Origin: Antedon mediterranea | Lineage: Eukaryota > Echinodermata > Crinoidea > Comatulida > Antedonidae | Assembly: GCF_964355755.1 (NCBI RefSeq) | Contig: NC_092677.1 | Coordinates: 191,001 to 255,000, forward strand | Reading direction: 5' to 3' | DNA: 64,000 nucleotides | Part shown: positions 37,564 through 61,573 of the stretch, piece by piece | How positions within the stretch are numbered: the stretch's first letter is position 1 | Layout: each line of letters starts with the position of its first letter | Notes under the pieces: generated by a model | Told to the model about the DNA's origin: nothing | The model's database searches: none | What the model saw: the letters and a program-made list of their open reading frames with translations, nothing else | Made by a program: the position numbers and the translations under genes

Positions 37564-39369
37564 ATGGCAGCCTCCATGGAGAAATTAAGAAATGATGTTC
37601 AAACACTGATTGTCGAAAAAGAAGAAATTGAAAAAGAAATTAAAGAATTTAGCGAAGTTTTAAAATCGGTTAGTAATCGGGTAGTTATTAATACTGCTAT
37701 GAATATGCCTATTAATAAATACGAATAAATAGGGCTAGAGGCCTTTAGGCTAGACTAGAGAGAGAGAGGTAGGCTCTTATTATTAAGCTAGACTCTAGTC
37801 TAGAGGCTAGTCGGTATATAGATGGTAGATAGGCCTAGGTCTCTAGTAGTGTGAATGTGACGGAGCTGCAGTGTTGAATGTATCCTGCATAGAATCCTAG
37901 TAAAATGTCACACTCGCTAGTAACAGACTTAACAATAATTAGATTTATCTTATTATATTAGTTAGACCTACTCATCTCGAGTCATATTTATACTACATGG
38001 AGGGAGGGAGGGAGGCATTTGTATATTCTGTTACTGTACTTAAAAATTAATTTATAATATTATTTTTTTGTATTAAAAATAACTATTTTAAATTAAACAT
38101 TTACAGCAAAAAGATGTTGGGATGAAAAGTCCACTAGTTGATGAAGAAGGGTATCCAAGAAACGACATTGATGTTTACACAGTGAGAACAGCACGTCAAC
38201 AAATTATATGTACGTTTTATTTAATAAATAGCCTAATATTAAATAAAGTTAAATTACATTTACCAAAGCTACTGGAAAAGATAATCTGTCTGTCTCTCAG
38301 CAGCCACTCAGTCCATATTTGAAATTCATTATTTAATACTTGTGTTGTATGAAATGTAATATTGGTTAATAATAGTATATATTAATAATTGATAAATTTA
38401 ATTAATGTTTGTTCTGTTGAAGGTCTTCAGAATGACCACAAGGCAAAGATGAAAGACATAGAGAATGCTTTACACGCTTTACACAGTGCTCAACGAGACC
38501 AGCCTGCAAAAACAATAGAACCTATCAAGATGGCAGAAACTACACTCGTCCCATTCGCCAAAATTGATCTGGTTTCTGCTGGATCACCAGCAGAACAAGG
38601 GGTTAGTCAAGTTTTGTGTTTAAGCTTGGTTCCCATTAGAGACAAAACACAATCGTGTTGACCGATCACATATGAAAGTTTGAAGAATCGAAAGATTGTG
38701 ATTGGTCAACTCGCTTACGTCTGTGTTGTGTCTTTAGTTGGAACCAAGCATTAGTGATAGTACAGTAGTAATTCATGGACATCTGTTATATTGTGTTTTT
38801 TTTTAAAGTATAATAGAGTAGCAGTGGTGTGGTGTAATCTTTTTTAGGACTTTAAGGTTGGTGATGAAGTGGTCAGTTTTGGATCAGTACACAAGGATAA
38901 TTTCAAAAACATTCAAGCGATTGGAAGTATTGTGCAGAATAGCCAAGGGGTAGGTAATAATAATAATAATAAACAGTATTTATATAGCGCCTAATGGATC
39001 ACTGACCCCTCTAGGTGCTTTACATAGGACCTTAACTAATGGTAATAAACTACAGTGATATTCCATTTAGAATAGTAGTACTATCTCGGAAAACTGTTAA
39101 AACAATAGATTTTTTTTAATTAAAAATGTCCATTACTATATTACCATATATTTACTTTAATTTTTCCTTCAGAAACCGATCAGAGTTGTAGTTTTAAGAA
39201 ATTCCAAGAAGACTGTTCTATCACTCACCCCTAAGAAATGGAGTGGAAGAGGGCTTTTAGGGTGAGTTTGCTGCACCTTAAATTACTCTCTAGCAAACTC
39301 TCTGTATAAATATCTTTTTTAATATGTAATTTGTTTATCCACAGATGTAACATTGTACCCATGAGATGA
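37564..39369 (+). CDS. PSMD9: 26S proteasome non-ATPase regulatory subunit 9 (PDZ chaperone)
   Basis: Assembly chaperone for the proteasome base (yeast Nas2). Six exons: 37564-37668, 38107-38209, 38423-38601, 38848-38949, 39173-39261, 39345-39369, giving 200 residues (human 223). The N-terminal coil is [13 protein letters not shown]. Then come the highly conserved [20 protein letters not shown] and [17 protein letters not shown]-terminal PDZ domain includes [20 protein letters not shown] and [10 protein letters not shown] and ends GRGLLGCNIVPMR. The start at 37564 (MAASMEKL) was preferred over an in-frame upstream ATG at 37528 because it matches the family length and begins at the coil. A MITE lies in intron 3. 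Confidence 0.95.
38622..38750. mobile_element. MITE, AAGCTTGGTTCC family, in PSMD9 intron 3
   Basis: 129 bp with AAGCTTGGTTCCCATTAGAG at the left and TTTAGTTGGAACCAAGC at the right. The internal GTTGACCGATCACA and TGTGATTGGTCAAC arms are also inverted. It is the best-preserved copy of the family here. Confidence 0.8.
38955..39030 (+). repeat. (TAA)n-TTTATATAGCGCC dispersed repeat
   Basis: TAATAATAATAATAA followed by CAGTATTTATATAGCGCC and AGGTGCTTTACAT. A related copy (TAATAATAATATGGATTTAT) starts at 44405, and part of one is in EIF3F intron 2. It is probably the 3' end of an interspersed repeat. Confidence 0.55.
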
Positions 39370-39589
39370 CGGAAGACGACAATATTGATGAATGTGAGAT
39401 TTGACAGCATTGAAACAATACAGCATAAACTTCTTTATACTTTATTTTATATGCTATTAATTTATAAACAGTTGTATTGTCTTTCTGATATTGAATTAAG
39501 ATTGGACTTATTAGAAATTTTATTTTAATTAAGTTGTGACTTAATGTATCCTGGTGGTTAGTTTAAAAACATCAAAATGTAGTCCTTTA

Positions 39590-39595
39590 AATAAA
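39590..39595 (+). promoter_or_regulatory. Poly(A) signal AATAAA for PSMD9
   Basis: 221 bp after the PSMD9 stop, before the 54-bp minisatellite begins. Confidence 0.5.
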
Positions 39596-39824
39596 TCGTA
39601 ACCAGACTTCTCATCGTAATATAGGTCATTGTATGGATTCTAGCAATTTATTCTGGTAAATCCTGAACACATCAATCAACTTGCATCAAATTAACAATAA
39701 ATCACTTTTCTTCAAAATTTACTTCTGTGAATAAATGAAAAAAATATTTGAAATTTTGATCCACGAAATAAAGATACTCATTAAAGTGAAATCCTTTGAT
39801 GCGTGTAAAGTTATATTGTTATAC

Positions 39825-40465
39825 TTATATTGGATATACGGTAAGTATATTGTGCACAGTACTTATGTTAGTGTTACTGTATATTGGATATACGGTAAGT
39901 ATATTGTGCACAGTACTTATGTTAGTGTTACTGTATATTGGATATACGGTAAGTATATTGTGCACAGTACTTATGTTAGTGTTACTGTATATTGGATATA
40001 CGGTAAGTATATTGTGCACAGTACTTATGTTAGTGTTACTGTATATTGGATATACGGTAAGTATATTGTGCACAGTACTTATGTTAGTGTTACTTATATT
40101 AGTGTTACTTATATTGGATATACGGTAAGTATATTGTGCACAGTACTTATATGTTAGTGTTACTGTATATTGGATATACGGTAAGTATATTGTGCACAGT
40201 ACTTATGTTAGTGTTACTGTATATTGGATATACGGTAAGTATATTGTGCACAGTACTTATGTTAGTGTTACTTATATTAGTGTTACTTATATTGGATATA
40301 CGGTAAGTATATTGTGCACAGTACTTATATGTTAGTGTTACTGTATATTGGATATACGGTTAAAGTATATTGTGCACAGTACTTATGTTAGTGTTACTTA
40401 TATTGAGTATATACGGTAAGTATATTGTGCACAGTACTTATGTTAGTGTTACTTATATTGAGTAA
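39825..40465 (+). repeat. 54-bp minisatellite containing GGTAAGTAT
   Basis: About eleven to twelve copies of a 54-bp unit (TATATTGGATATACGGTAAG...), with some copies carrying a short TTATATTAGTGTTAC insertion. Because 54 is a multiple of three, several frames on both strands stay open; these are not genes. Every unit holds ACGGTAAGTAT, a near-consensus 5' splice site on the plus strand. Confidence 0.95.
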
Positions 40466-40535
40466 GAAATGAATGAATGTTAATACTGTTGGTGCTGGGA
40501 ACTTGCTGAAAGTAGACGAAATATGGATAACAACA

Positions 40536-41092
40536 CTAACCTTTGAAATTAAAATCTGGGAACTGTGTCATGTCTCCGCCACCATACATCCTATTTAATT
40601 TGGAGGTTTCTTGTTCAATCTCCTTCAGTATTTGTGGATTAGGGTCAATCATGCCACCACTTGATCTGAAACACAAGATTTTAAATGACTGATTGATATT
40701 GTGAAGAAGTGTTATTGGACAATCCAAAATTTTAAATCAATAAAAAAAATCATTAGATCATATGCAATGGTTTCCAAAAGTTTCATTGTGTTTTACTTGC
40801 TTGTAGCATGGACCTATTTAGAAGGTCCATGCTACTTGTAGTATAAAAGGTGGTAAATACAGTATAGTTAGTTCAGTAATTGTATGTAATAAATAGACAG
40901 TTTGTACAGTGAATGATCATATATGACTCACTTGCTTTTACTGGCATATGCCCTGACTTTATCCAGGTACAATTTCTGAATAGGATCCAGGTTGGCTTCT
41001 TTATTTAACACTGCTGATGAGGATGTAATAGTTCTACACATGCTCACAGACAGCCTCATTACAGGCAATACTTGCCTTATTGAAGATTGCAT
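40536..41092 (-). CDS. ATP5PF: ATP synthase-coupling factor 6, mitochondrial
   Basis: Peripheral-stalk subunit F6 of mitochondrial F1Fo ATP synthase. Two coding exons, 41092-40932 and 40665-40536, give 96 residues. The N-terminal 30 residues (MQSSIRQVLPVMRLSVSMCR) look like a mitochondrial presequence. NKEANLDPIQKLYLDKVRAY is the family hallmark, followed by SKSKSSGGMIDPNPQIL, a helical ELERE-like segment (KEIEQETSKLNRMYGGGDM) and QFPDFNFKG. The C-terminus is about 10 residues shorter than the human protein. A donor at 41543-41542 (CATACC|GTAAGT, minus strand) suggests a 5'UTR exon around 41544-41650. It converges with PSMD9. Confidence 0.93.
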
Positions 41093-43049
41093 TTTAATTC
41101 CTATTAACAAAAATATAATAAAATAAGAGTAAGACAAAATCACTCTAAAAAATAGGCATATAGCCATAGGCCCTAGCCTAGTAGGCCTAGCTAGGCTATC
41201 CCATTTTTTTATTTTGTATGAATATTTTTTTTTACACTTTTTTTGGTGGGCCTTGATTATATAAATAATTTATATTTTAGGAGGACCCGCACTACTATTT
41301 CTACTACTGGCTAGGCTAAGGTTACTATTTCTAGGCTAGCAATTGCCTCCTCTCTATCTACGCTTCACTCAATCACGTCGCCAGCTCTCTGCAGATAATA
41401 TGAGGATCGAGTAGGCCTGGCCCTAGCCTAGCCTTAAAATGCAACTTAAACACTTTCAGAAGAAATTATCATATAAAATAATATATGCAAATAAAATATA
41501 CAATAATAAAAGTATTAAGGTCGTAAATTGTAAATAACTTACGGTATGACGACCTGCTAAAAATGAACAAATGAACTCACACTTTTGTAGCGACAATCTC
41601 ACCGGCGAAATGAAATACTGTAAGAAGACGACTGTACTGTACTTTAATACTTTAAAGCGACTGGCGCGCTGCAACTAATCCGCCAGATGATTAAATGAAA
41701 AGTAGGTTCAGAACAACGACAAAGTACCATGTTATGACGCGCGCACGCCGCCTGAACATCTTTGAGAACCAACAAAGTGCCCTCTACATGGATTGCTATA
41801 GTGTTATATCTCCTACTTATTTTTTGACGAAATGAAGCGGTCTCTCTGCCCTGCATAATAGGCATTCAAGCAAGTGGTGGATCTCTGTATTTATCTTTAC
41901 CAGATAAGCATAGATATCGCAGCACTATTCATAATAATACCACCATATCACACGCTACTTTGATCAACAGTATGATATTATCAGATCATCTTCTACAATC
42001 GCGGAGTGTCTACTGTATCAGTGATCTCCTCCTCTAAAATACTCCTGGTTGTTTTCAGTATCACTAGTTACTGTATGTTTCATATATCTGTTTTGTTTAT
42101 AATTGGTTTTGTTTATAATTAATATTACCGCATACATAATAAAAGAACATAGGACACAATGTTGGTGTAGATATTTTTATTGAACACAATAATCAACTAA
42201 GCTGCACAAATTGAAAAGCCTAAACACAAGAACAGCATCAACAGTGATAATATAGAACTATAGGAATTAACAATCAACAATGTTATGGTTTATTTGACAT
42301 GAAAAGGACATTTTTTTAATAAAGTATACAATTTTTTAAACATCTAAAAGGAAATTATTGTATAGATATTTTGTACTTTTTAATCTTCACGTTGTTTTAA
42401 ATGTTGTAATTTTGTTTTTTATTGTTTGATGATTATGTTTTGCTTTGGAGACCCACTTGATAGTTTGACTTAGGTCGCCTTTGGGAATCCTGTCTCTCTC
42501 TTTTGTTTGTTATTTTTTGTTATATGCGAGAAATTTGTTGAAATTGTTTGGTTTGTACAATATTATTTGTTTGACATAAATTAAATTTTTTATTAAACAG
42601 AGTATACGATTTGTTATCATCTGAAGGGCAATTTGCTACAATTATTTACCAAGTGTTGACATTTTTTAGTATGTATAATAAAAACCTTTGATACTTGTGG
42701 AATAGATGGAATTGTTTAGTACATACAATTTGTGATATTTAAAACAGATAGCAATGTTTCTATAACATTTAAAGGAAATTTAATACTACTTTAAGTACAA
42801 TTTATAGGGATTACTTTATGTATGGTGGAGGGATGTTGAAGATACACAGTTGAGATTACAGTTAAAAAGTCATATATATGGGTAGGCTTATTCAAATGAT
42901 GCTGTGTGGATCAATGGAGATGTTATATTATGTGAACAATATTCTGTTGGACAATTCTATGGCAAGTGTGTGATGATGAATATGTAAACATTTTAGTTAT
43001 GTGATCTATTTAAACTACATGAATACTGTTTAACAATATGTTTGGAGTA
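41093..43049. other. ATP5PF 5' region and Na+/K+-ATPase 3'UTR
   Basis: 41160-41440 is rich in CTAGGCC words and probably lies in the ATP5PF first intron. 42170-43049 has no ORF and is AT-rich, consistent with a long 3'UTR of the minus-strand ATPase gene; TTTTTATTG at 42173-42181 could be its poly(A) signal read in reverse. Confidence 0.45.
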
Positions 43050-54563
<11,514 letters not shown>

Positions 54564-55027
54564 CTTGACTGTGTAGATCGCGGTGGTTTTTTGCCTATGA
54601 AGGAAAAGAAGGCGTTTCCTCCATATACAGAGACGCGCATGATACGCAAATTAATTACCCAACTACGTTGATTGACATCTTGTTTCAATATCAATCCGCC
54701 TAGTGTAATTTTACTCTTTATTACTACTTGCCTGTGATATGCTGGGACTGTAGTCTACTTCACTTTAAAATTCTAAAAATTATAAATTAATTATTCGTTT
54801 AGTATGTTCTGAATGCCTATCTATGGTAAAGTTGTTCACAAAAACTTTAAAAAAACCAGTACAATACAGTACTGTAGTATGAACACTAGGCGTTGGGGAT
54901 ATGAATATCATTATTATATCAAGTTACAGTAGTCTTTAATAAATAAATAGGAAAATAATTCATCAATGCACACAAAAGTATATTTTTACTAAAATAAAAA
55001 GACAAACAATAATGGCTTTACTTTTAT

Positions 55028-55177
55028 TAGGTATTATATAACACAACTTTATTATTCAGACAAAGCAACTAGCTTCTGCAGTAGTACACAGAATGTATAG
55101 TTTAGGTATTATATAACACAACTTTATTATCCAGACAAAGCAACTAGCTTCTGCAGTAGTACACAGAATGTATAGTT
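55028..55177 (+). repeat. 75-bp direct duplication
   Basis: TAGGTATTATATAACACAAC through GAATGTATAG occurs twice in tandem with one base change (TTATTC/TTATCC). Confidence 0.9.
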
Positions 55178-55227
55178 TTTGGTGAATATTTGTCTATTGT
55201 TTCATTTTTTTACTGCAATCATCTGGA

Positions 55228-55347
55228 ACTATGCTGTACAGTAGGCCTCCATATTTTACTATGCTGTACAGTAGGCCTCCATATTTTACTATGCTGTACA
55301 GTAGGCCTCCATATTTTACTATGCCGTACAGTAGGCCTCCATATTTT
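55228..55347 (+). repeat. 30-bp tandem repeat, four copies
   Basis: ACTATGCTGTACAGTAGGCC plus TCCATATTTT, 70 bp after the MRPL41 stop on the minus strand, hence probably in or near its 3'UTR. Confidence 0.92.
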
Positions 55348-55417
55348 TATACAGTTGTCTACCAATTCTAAACATCCAAGGCAACAAGACATACATGTCA
55401 CCTAACAAGTCACCTGA

Positions 55418-56753
55418 TCACCTAGTAACATTTTCTGTTAGTTTCTTCTCTTTATCTGTCTCTTTAAAATCCTCAATAAGTTTAGGAGCAATACAAGCAT
55501 CAAATATCTGTTTAGCGGTAATAGGTTCCTCATTTGGTTTTACAGCTTTGTATGAAACATACGGCTTGAGCTGTGGATAAAATAAAATATTACTTTTGGA
55601 TGAATAATTAACAGATAATTGAAAATGGGTTTATTTTTGGACAACAAGGTCTTATTTGGCACCTGTATACACTTACTTATTCATGAGTTCTACTACATAC
55701 TACTATTTTATTTTACTTTTATTGGACGACTACATTAATTATTACGTATTCTCAAAAGAAGATAACATTTTAATTTACTTACTTGAAAATTGCTCAAATC
55801 TGGAACAATAAATTCTGGAATTTTTTCAGGAATATTTACAACTCTCCCTGAGAAAAGAAATGTGCACATAATTATATATTTATTAAATATTATATAATCA
55901 TAAAGTTTAATATAAATATGTTTCATATTGTAAAAATTACATTTACAGTGTATAAACTACAGTATATACATACACAACCACAACAATAGTATAGAAAACA
56001 ATAGCATTCATCAACATTTACATGAAATTAAAATGATTGATGAAAATTCAATTAAAAATTATTTACTGTTTACTGTAGTCATACACAAGTAATAATTCAC
56101 CAAATAAACTTATTCTGTAAATAAAAATAAAATTGTTCATATTTACTTACTTCCATACCTGATAACTGTTGATTGTGTACCACGATCTGAAAACAAAATT
56201 TAAACATACAATTTACACTACATATACAGTATTACTATTATACAACATACACAGTATTATACAACATACACAGTATTATACAACATATACAGTATTATAC
56301 AACATACACAGTATTATACAACATACACAGATGGACGAAGGCAATTCCAGTAAAATAAATTTATAATTACAGTATTAATTAATATATGATTATTTGTGGT
56401 GGTGGATGGGGAAATCAACTAATGTAGGCTTAACTATCCATAACACTGGCCTACTCAATCAATTTAAGCCTGGCCTGGGCCTAGAAGATATTGGGCTTCT
56501 GCTACTGAATTGAGGAGGTCGAAATAACTGATGGCGGCCGAAATGTTCATACACAAGGCCTGTCACAGTATCATACACTCTCTCTCTCACTCTCCTGCCT
56601 AGCCTAAAAAATCAAGGTAGAAGCTCCTCAAAAAACAAGTACTAATTTAACATAGTTACTTGGATGATAATGTTTGTTTCCTCGTTTGCTTGTCATTGGA
56701 GAATGTTTATCAGCCCCCCTGAGCCCTCTAAATAAATTAGAAAGGAACGGCAT
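55418..56753 (-). CDS. MRPL41: Mitochondrial large ribosomal subunit protein mL41
   Basis: Component of the mitochondrial 39S subunit. Four exons, 56753-56660, 56186-56151, 55847-55783 and 55570-55418, give 115 residues (human 137). The N-terminus MPFLSNLFRGLRGADKHSP then MTSKRGNK matches the family's RGADR/TSKRG region. VVNIPEKIPEFIVPDLSNFQ and LKPYVSYKAVKPNEEPITAK match the core (PEFVVPDL..FKLKPYVSY). The C-terminus ends early at KKLTENVTR, so the last family segment (about 20 residues) is missing. Whether another splice form supplies it cannot be seen. Confidence 0.9.
56222..56330 (+). repeat. 21-bp tandem repeat in MRPL41 intron
   Basis: About five copies of ACAGTATTATACAACATACA plus C. 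Confidence 0.88.
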
Positions 56754-57832
56754 TTTATAATAAAAAAGAGAATTTCAGAGCAGCAGAAAAATTCTTTTTA
56801 CATGCTTTTTTCCAAACACCAACACGCCCCCAACGGCAATATTGATGTCGACACGCGGTACACAAATTACTCTGGCTGCACGTCACACACCACCGCGCCA
56901 CACCACCAAAATCATATTTTATTTTTATTTTTTGGTTGATCTTTGAAAGAAAAAATAATTATCTTTTTACATTCTTTTAATTTTTAACTTGTTTGGGTCC
57001 CTTGTTTGTATTGTTATTTCTTAAACAATGAATTAAAAAATGTGAGGATCGACCAGCAGCAGGCATTCTTCCTGTTTGTTGGTAACCCAGGCAACAAGAC
57101 AAAACATAAATAAAGGTGATTTGTGTGTGGATGATGAACGGCAAAGAAGGTGACTGTTATATGATTTTAGTGAGTGGTGTTATGTTTGTCGTTGGTGACA
57201 GCATAGTGATTGAGTTTGGGTTATGGAATGTGGCCTAGCCCTAGGCCAACATTTTAAGGTAGTAATACTGCTTTTATTGATGAAGGAATTGTTTTTCTAA
57301 CTTCTAGATAGCATGCATTTAAAATACAGTATTTTATTTTTACTTAAAGGCCTAGGCCTAGGCCTACATACTAATAGGTTTATAAAATACAGTTGACTAT
57401 GATATATATTATCAGGGAAAATTTTCATTTAAAAATTTTGTTTAGCAATATTGCTAATCAAACTGGTTTTTAAGTCGAGAAACATAGTTTTGTATTGTAT
57501 TTTTTGCTACACAATTTTCAAAATGTGTAGCAATAAGGTTGTTTTGTATAGCTTTTTGCTACGCTACACTGGCGAAAATGTTCCCTGATTATTATTATTT
57601 ATTAATATTATTATTATTAAATAATATATAGGCTTATACTTATAGCCATTAAGCCCTAGCCTAGACTATGATATGATAGAGTTGGCCTACATTATTTTTG
57701 TAATGGTAATAAATGCAATTATGTTATGTTATTATGACCTTGTTTGTAGGTACCGGTACCAGCAATATGACATCGCTCAACACTCAACTAGTATTCTGGG
57801 ATTTACAACATAATACCTGATCAAATAAAAAA
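56754..57832. promoter_or_regulatory. Head-to-head intergenic region of MRPL41 and the JHY-like gene
   Basis: 1.08 kb between divergent starts. A CACCACCGCGCCACACC-type block (56880-56910) and ACACGCCCCCAACGGC (56822-56837) lie near the MRPL41 start. CTAGGCC-rich stretches occur at 57234-57250, 57349-57366 and 57655-57665. No ORF is supported. Confidence 0.5.
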
Positions 57833-60800
57833 ATGGAAGATACCATGTTACAAAGTTCTGGTAAAATTATCAGACACAATACTCAGTTATTGAAGGATGA
57901 CATTGACATTATGAAGGACAGTCTTGATGATAACAGACCTAATACTTCAGAAACACGTTCATCTGAAGAAAGCAGGTTAATGGATGGATCACCTGATAAA
58001 TATGAAGATGCAGGGTCAGAGGGCAGCATTGAAACCGAGAAACAGTATCAGGAAGATCTGAAAGAACGAGTTAAACGATCATTTGCAGAACTTGGATTGA
58101 ATCCTGATGAAATTCCTCAAAATAGGGAAAGGTCAATAAGCCCCACAGATTCACTTGATAAAGATTATAAAGACAATGATGAAAATGATGATGTATTGAG
58201 AGATTCTATTGAAGATAATTATAAACAAAAAGAGGACAATAATAAGTTTGTAATACCAAAATATGAAGCATATCCAGCTGGGCCACAGCCGGTTGAAGAT
58301 AATAAGGAAGAATTAAATAAAAATTATTCTACTGAGAAACAGGAACAGGTGTTACAATACAATAACAACAATTCAGGAGGAATTATAGATAATGATAATG
58401 ATGAAAATGATAATTCTGATTACCAACATCACACTACATTACCAATTAATGATTATTTACAACTTGGGAAAAACTCTGGAAACAGCTTGCAGCAAAACCA
58501 AGAAACTAATCAACATTTCTCTGGACTAAATCCACATGTTGAATTGAACAGTAGGACAAGATCAGCAGAAAAGACATTTTCTCCAGTGAATAGTCCTGTT
58601 AGTGTCAGCAAGCCACCATCAGGAAAAACTATTATTTCATCTGCTTCTAAAAAAAAGGAGAGTAAGAATGATTTGGTAGAAACACTTCCTGGAGGTGAAA
58701 AAGTTCGAGTTGAGTATATATCTGATGATAGTGGGGATGATGATGAACATTATGTTGATGAAAAAGGAAGTCCAATTCATTTTGATGCGGATGCAAAGGA
58801 GAAGGCACGTCAACAAATGTACAAAATTAAACCAAGACCTCCAGCCACACCTGTAGATTCAGCTAAAAAGTCAAGTCAATTGAGGCGGTACTCGCTTGAG
58901 AGACAGAAAACACCATCCAAAGATCAATTGAGTACAGATGCTGGGATACTAAGTATAGAAAAGGTGCCAGACAGCTATGAGGAGCCACTTATTACAACAT
59001 CCCATACAGCTGGCTCCGGACAGCTTGATGGATCCATCCCAAATCTAATGAATGATGATACTAGCAGAAATGCTTCAGCATTGTCTGAAAAAAGTGCTGA
59101 AAGTACAAGAAAATTTGTTGATGCTGAGGTCTATGCAAAGCTACAGTTGAAATCACAGCAGAAGATAAAAAATAGAGAAGCCTCAACAGACAGGAAGAAA
59201 GGATCTGGAAAAACTCATCAAACAACATCAAGACATTCTTCAAGTAAAGGTGTAAAAAGTGAAAGACCATCAAGAAACACATCTACTAGTAAGATACAAA
59301 GGCAATTAGAGGACAAGAGAAACACCCCACTTCCAATTAATAATGATAAGCATTACTACAATGAAAACACTCATACAGATACCCAGTTAGAAAATGAAAG
59401 AGTAAAAGTGGAAAGTGATCACAACCAGCAAAATGATTCACTTGTTGAAGGACAACCTGTAGCATCTGAAATGCCTTATAAGCAACAAGAATACCAGCAA
59501 ACTGTGAATCAACAAAGTTATGCAGGCCATATGCAAAGTCCTCAAAACCCAGCCCATCCCATACAACCAGCATATCATCAACTAATACCTGTGCAGCAGC
59601 AACCACAACATATTCCTTATTCTCAGATTCCATATCAAGGACCAGTGCCACAGTTTCAGTATCCTCCAGGAACATATCAGGGACCAATCCAACAACAACA
59701 CCATCCTGTACCTTACCATGGTCCTTTGGTTTACCAATATGGTAACGGGAGTCAAATTTACCAATCGAATCAACAAAATCAGCTTAATTTACATAATCAT
59801 CAACATAATCAAAGTGCAGTGAACTTCATGCCTTCATATCCTGATAACCAATTGATACATCATGCCAACCAAAGCCAACAACAGGGACAGCTGGCATTTC
59901 ACAGTTCACATATGTACCCAAGCCCACATCCTGCACAGCAGCAATTTTATCAAGAACTACAGCATCAACAATACCAGCATATGAGTCACCCACAAATGAA
60001 TGTGCAATTTGGAATACAGCATTTTGAGCAGCATCAGCAGCAAGAAGAAGAGATCCCACCTCTTGACCTGAGAGGCATTGATGAAGATTACCCACAGCAG
60101 CAGGCACGGAATTCACCTCAAGCAAATGTGTCGAACAGAAAGAAAAATATGGATAAAATTAATTTCATTGAACAGAATAAAGTGAAATTGAGGAAGGATT
60201 TGCCACAGAGAGGTTATTTAGATAGATATAAACAAGATATTAATCCAAAGAAACCACTACCATCAATATCAAGGACTAATTCAGAAGACAGTTACGATAA
60301 CTGGCCACAAACAGAGGATGAACAAACATGGATCACAGATCCTGGAACAGATAGGAGGCGTTTTATGGAATTACCACGGCAGCAGTCGGATACAGCAGTA
60401 CGATACTCCAATACAGATCTTAGAAATTCATTGTCAGATAATCAGATTCAGAGTGCTCCTGTTGATTTTCAAACAAGAACATTACATCATCCACATCATG
60501 AAAGTGAATCACCATCCTGGCCACAATTCAACACTGATGAAGAATCCCACATTCAGTTTACCAGCTTTTCAGCGGATCATGCTACATCGTATGCCCGCAT
60601 GCAGTACAAGCCAAAGGTCATGTCAAAGTTCGAAAGCAGTCCGTGGTCATCAATACAAAGACCAGGGCCATACCCAGTTCTGCCAAACATTACAGATACA
60701 GGTAAGTAGACTAATGTTCTATTTAGATAATAATAGTGTACACTATTAAGAGAGGTTCTCTAACACCATGTCTAAAAGATTTAAACAAATGATCATCTGA

Positions 60801-61573
60801 TTTAATCACCCTCCTAACATGGAGTGGATCTTACTGTACATTTGTTAGTCTGTGTAACGGTAACCTAACATTTCTTTTTTTTTATTTAAACACAGATGAA
60901 TTACGTAAAAGTGAAGACGGATATCTTGCTAAATTACAGAAAGCTAAAAAAGAACCGCAATATAAAAAGTATACTCTTAAAGATTACCAGAAACTAAAAG
61001 TAGACACCAGATTAGGAGGCTTAGGTCCAGATACTGAAGCAACTCAAGAAAAGGTAACCATTAAAAATGAAAAAACTTTTGAGAATTAAATGCACATGAC
61101 TTCACAAAGTAATATTTGTTATGTTGTTTATAACTACCGTAAATACATTATCTTTACAGAAAGAAAAATCAAATCGCCAAAGAGAATATGCGAGACAAGT
61201 CATGATTAAAAACCGCAAAGCATTCAAACAGTTGAAAACACAAAATTGGATGCCATCGCCAGAATCACCTCAGGAAAAAGGACCGACTAAAAGAGATATT
61301 GTAAGTTTTTACATAAATCAAATAAAGGAAGATGCAATAAATGTGGAGAAATTGTAAAACAATGTACATATTTTTTAGGCTATTGAATACTCTAAGAGGG
61401 TTCCTAAACCACGCTTACCAACACCACCTGAAGAAAAACATGAAAGGATATATGGTGCATCAGACAGAAATGTTGATACCACAAACGAAATGAAACTGTT
61501 AGAACAGTTACGATTACGTCATGAGAAGGAAAAACAAGAAGTGGAAAAACTCAAAAGTGAAATACGAACTTGA
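57833..61573 (+). CDS. JHY: JHY-like protein (C11orf63 family)
   Basis: Exons 57833-60701, 60896-61053, 61160-61300 and 61379-61573 give 1120 residues. The first 950 residues, in one huge exon, are disordered: acidic and Asn-rich at about 1-230, Ser/Lys-rich at about 230-540, then Gln/His/Pro/Tyr-rich at about 560-760 with many MITE-free CAR codons. The conserved part is the C-terminus: KKYTLKDYQKLKVDTRLGGL then GPDTEAT, NRQREYARQVMIKNRKAF, PTPPEEKHERIYG and a final coil, LLEQLRLRHEKEKQEVEKL. This YTLKDY..LK..LGGLGPD plus RQ.EYA..V...N module is what I recall from vertebrate JHY, a protein needed for normal ependymal cilia. The vertebrate protein is shorter (about 780). Assignment rests on recalled motif similarity only. 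Confidence 0.6.

Larger units (their letters stand above)
54564..55417. other. ATPase promoter and MRPL41 3' flank
   Basis: No gene is seen. The interval includes the putative ATPase promoter (to about 54720), a 75-bp direct duplication and a 30-bp tandem repeat. Confidence 0.5.

Noticed and set aside
39735-40157. 140-codon plus-strand frame with repeated YWIYGKYIVHSTYVSVTV
   Set aside because: The 54-bp repeat unit is a multiple of three, so several frames on both strands remain open by construction.
59460-60060. Gln/His/Pro-rich block read as a transcriptional coactivator (Med15-like)
   Set aside because: Low-complexity composition alone is not evidence; the conserved C-terminal module points to JHY instead.
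59582-60125. Minus-strand frames opposite the JHY-like exon
   Set aside because: Shadows of the CAR/CAY-rich sense coding sequence.
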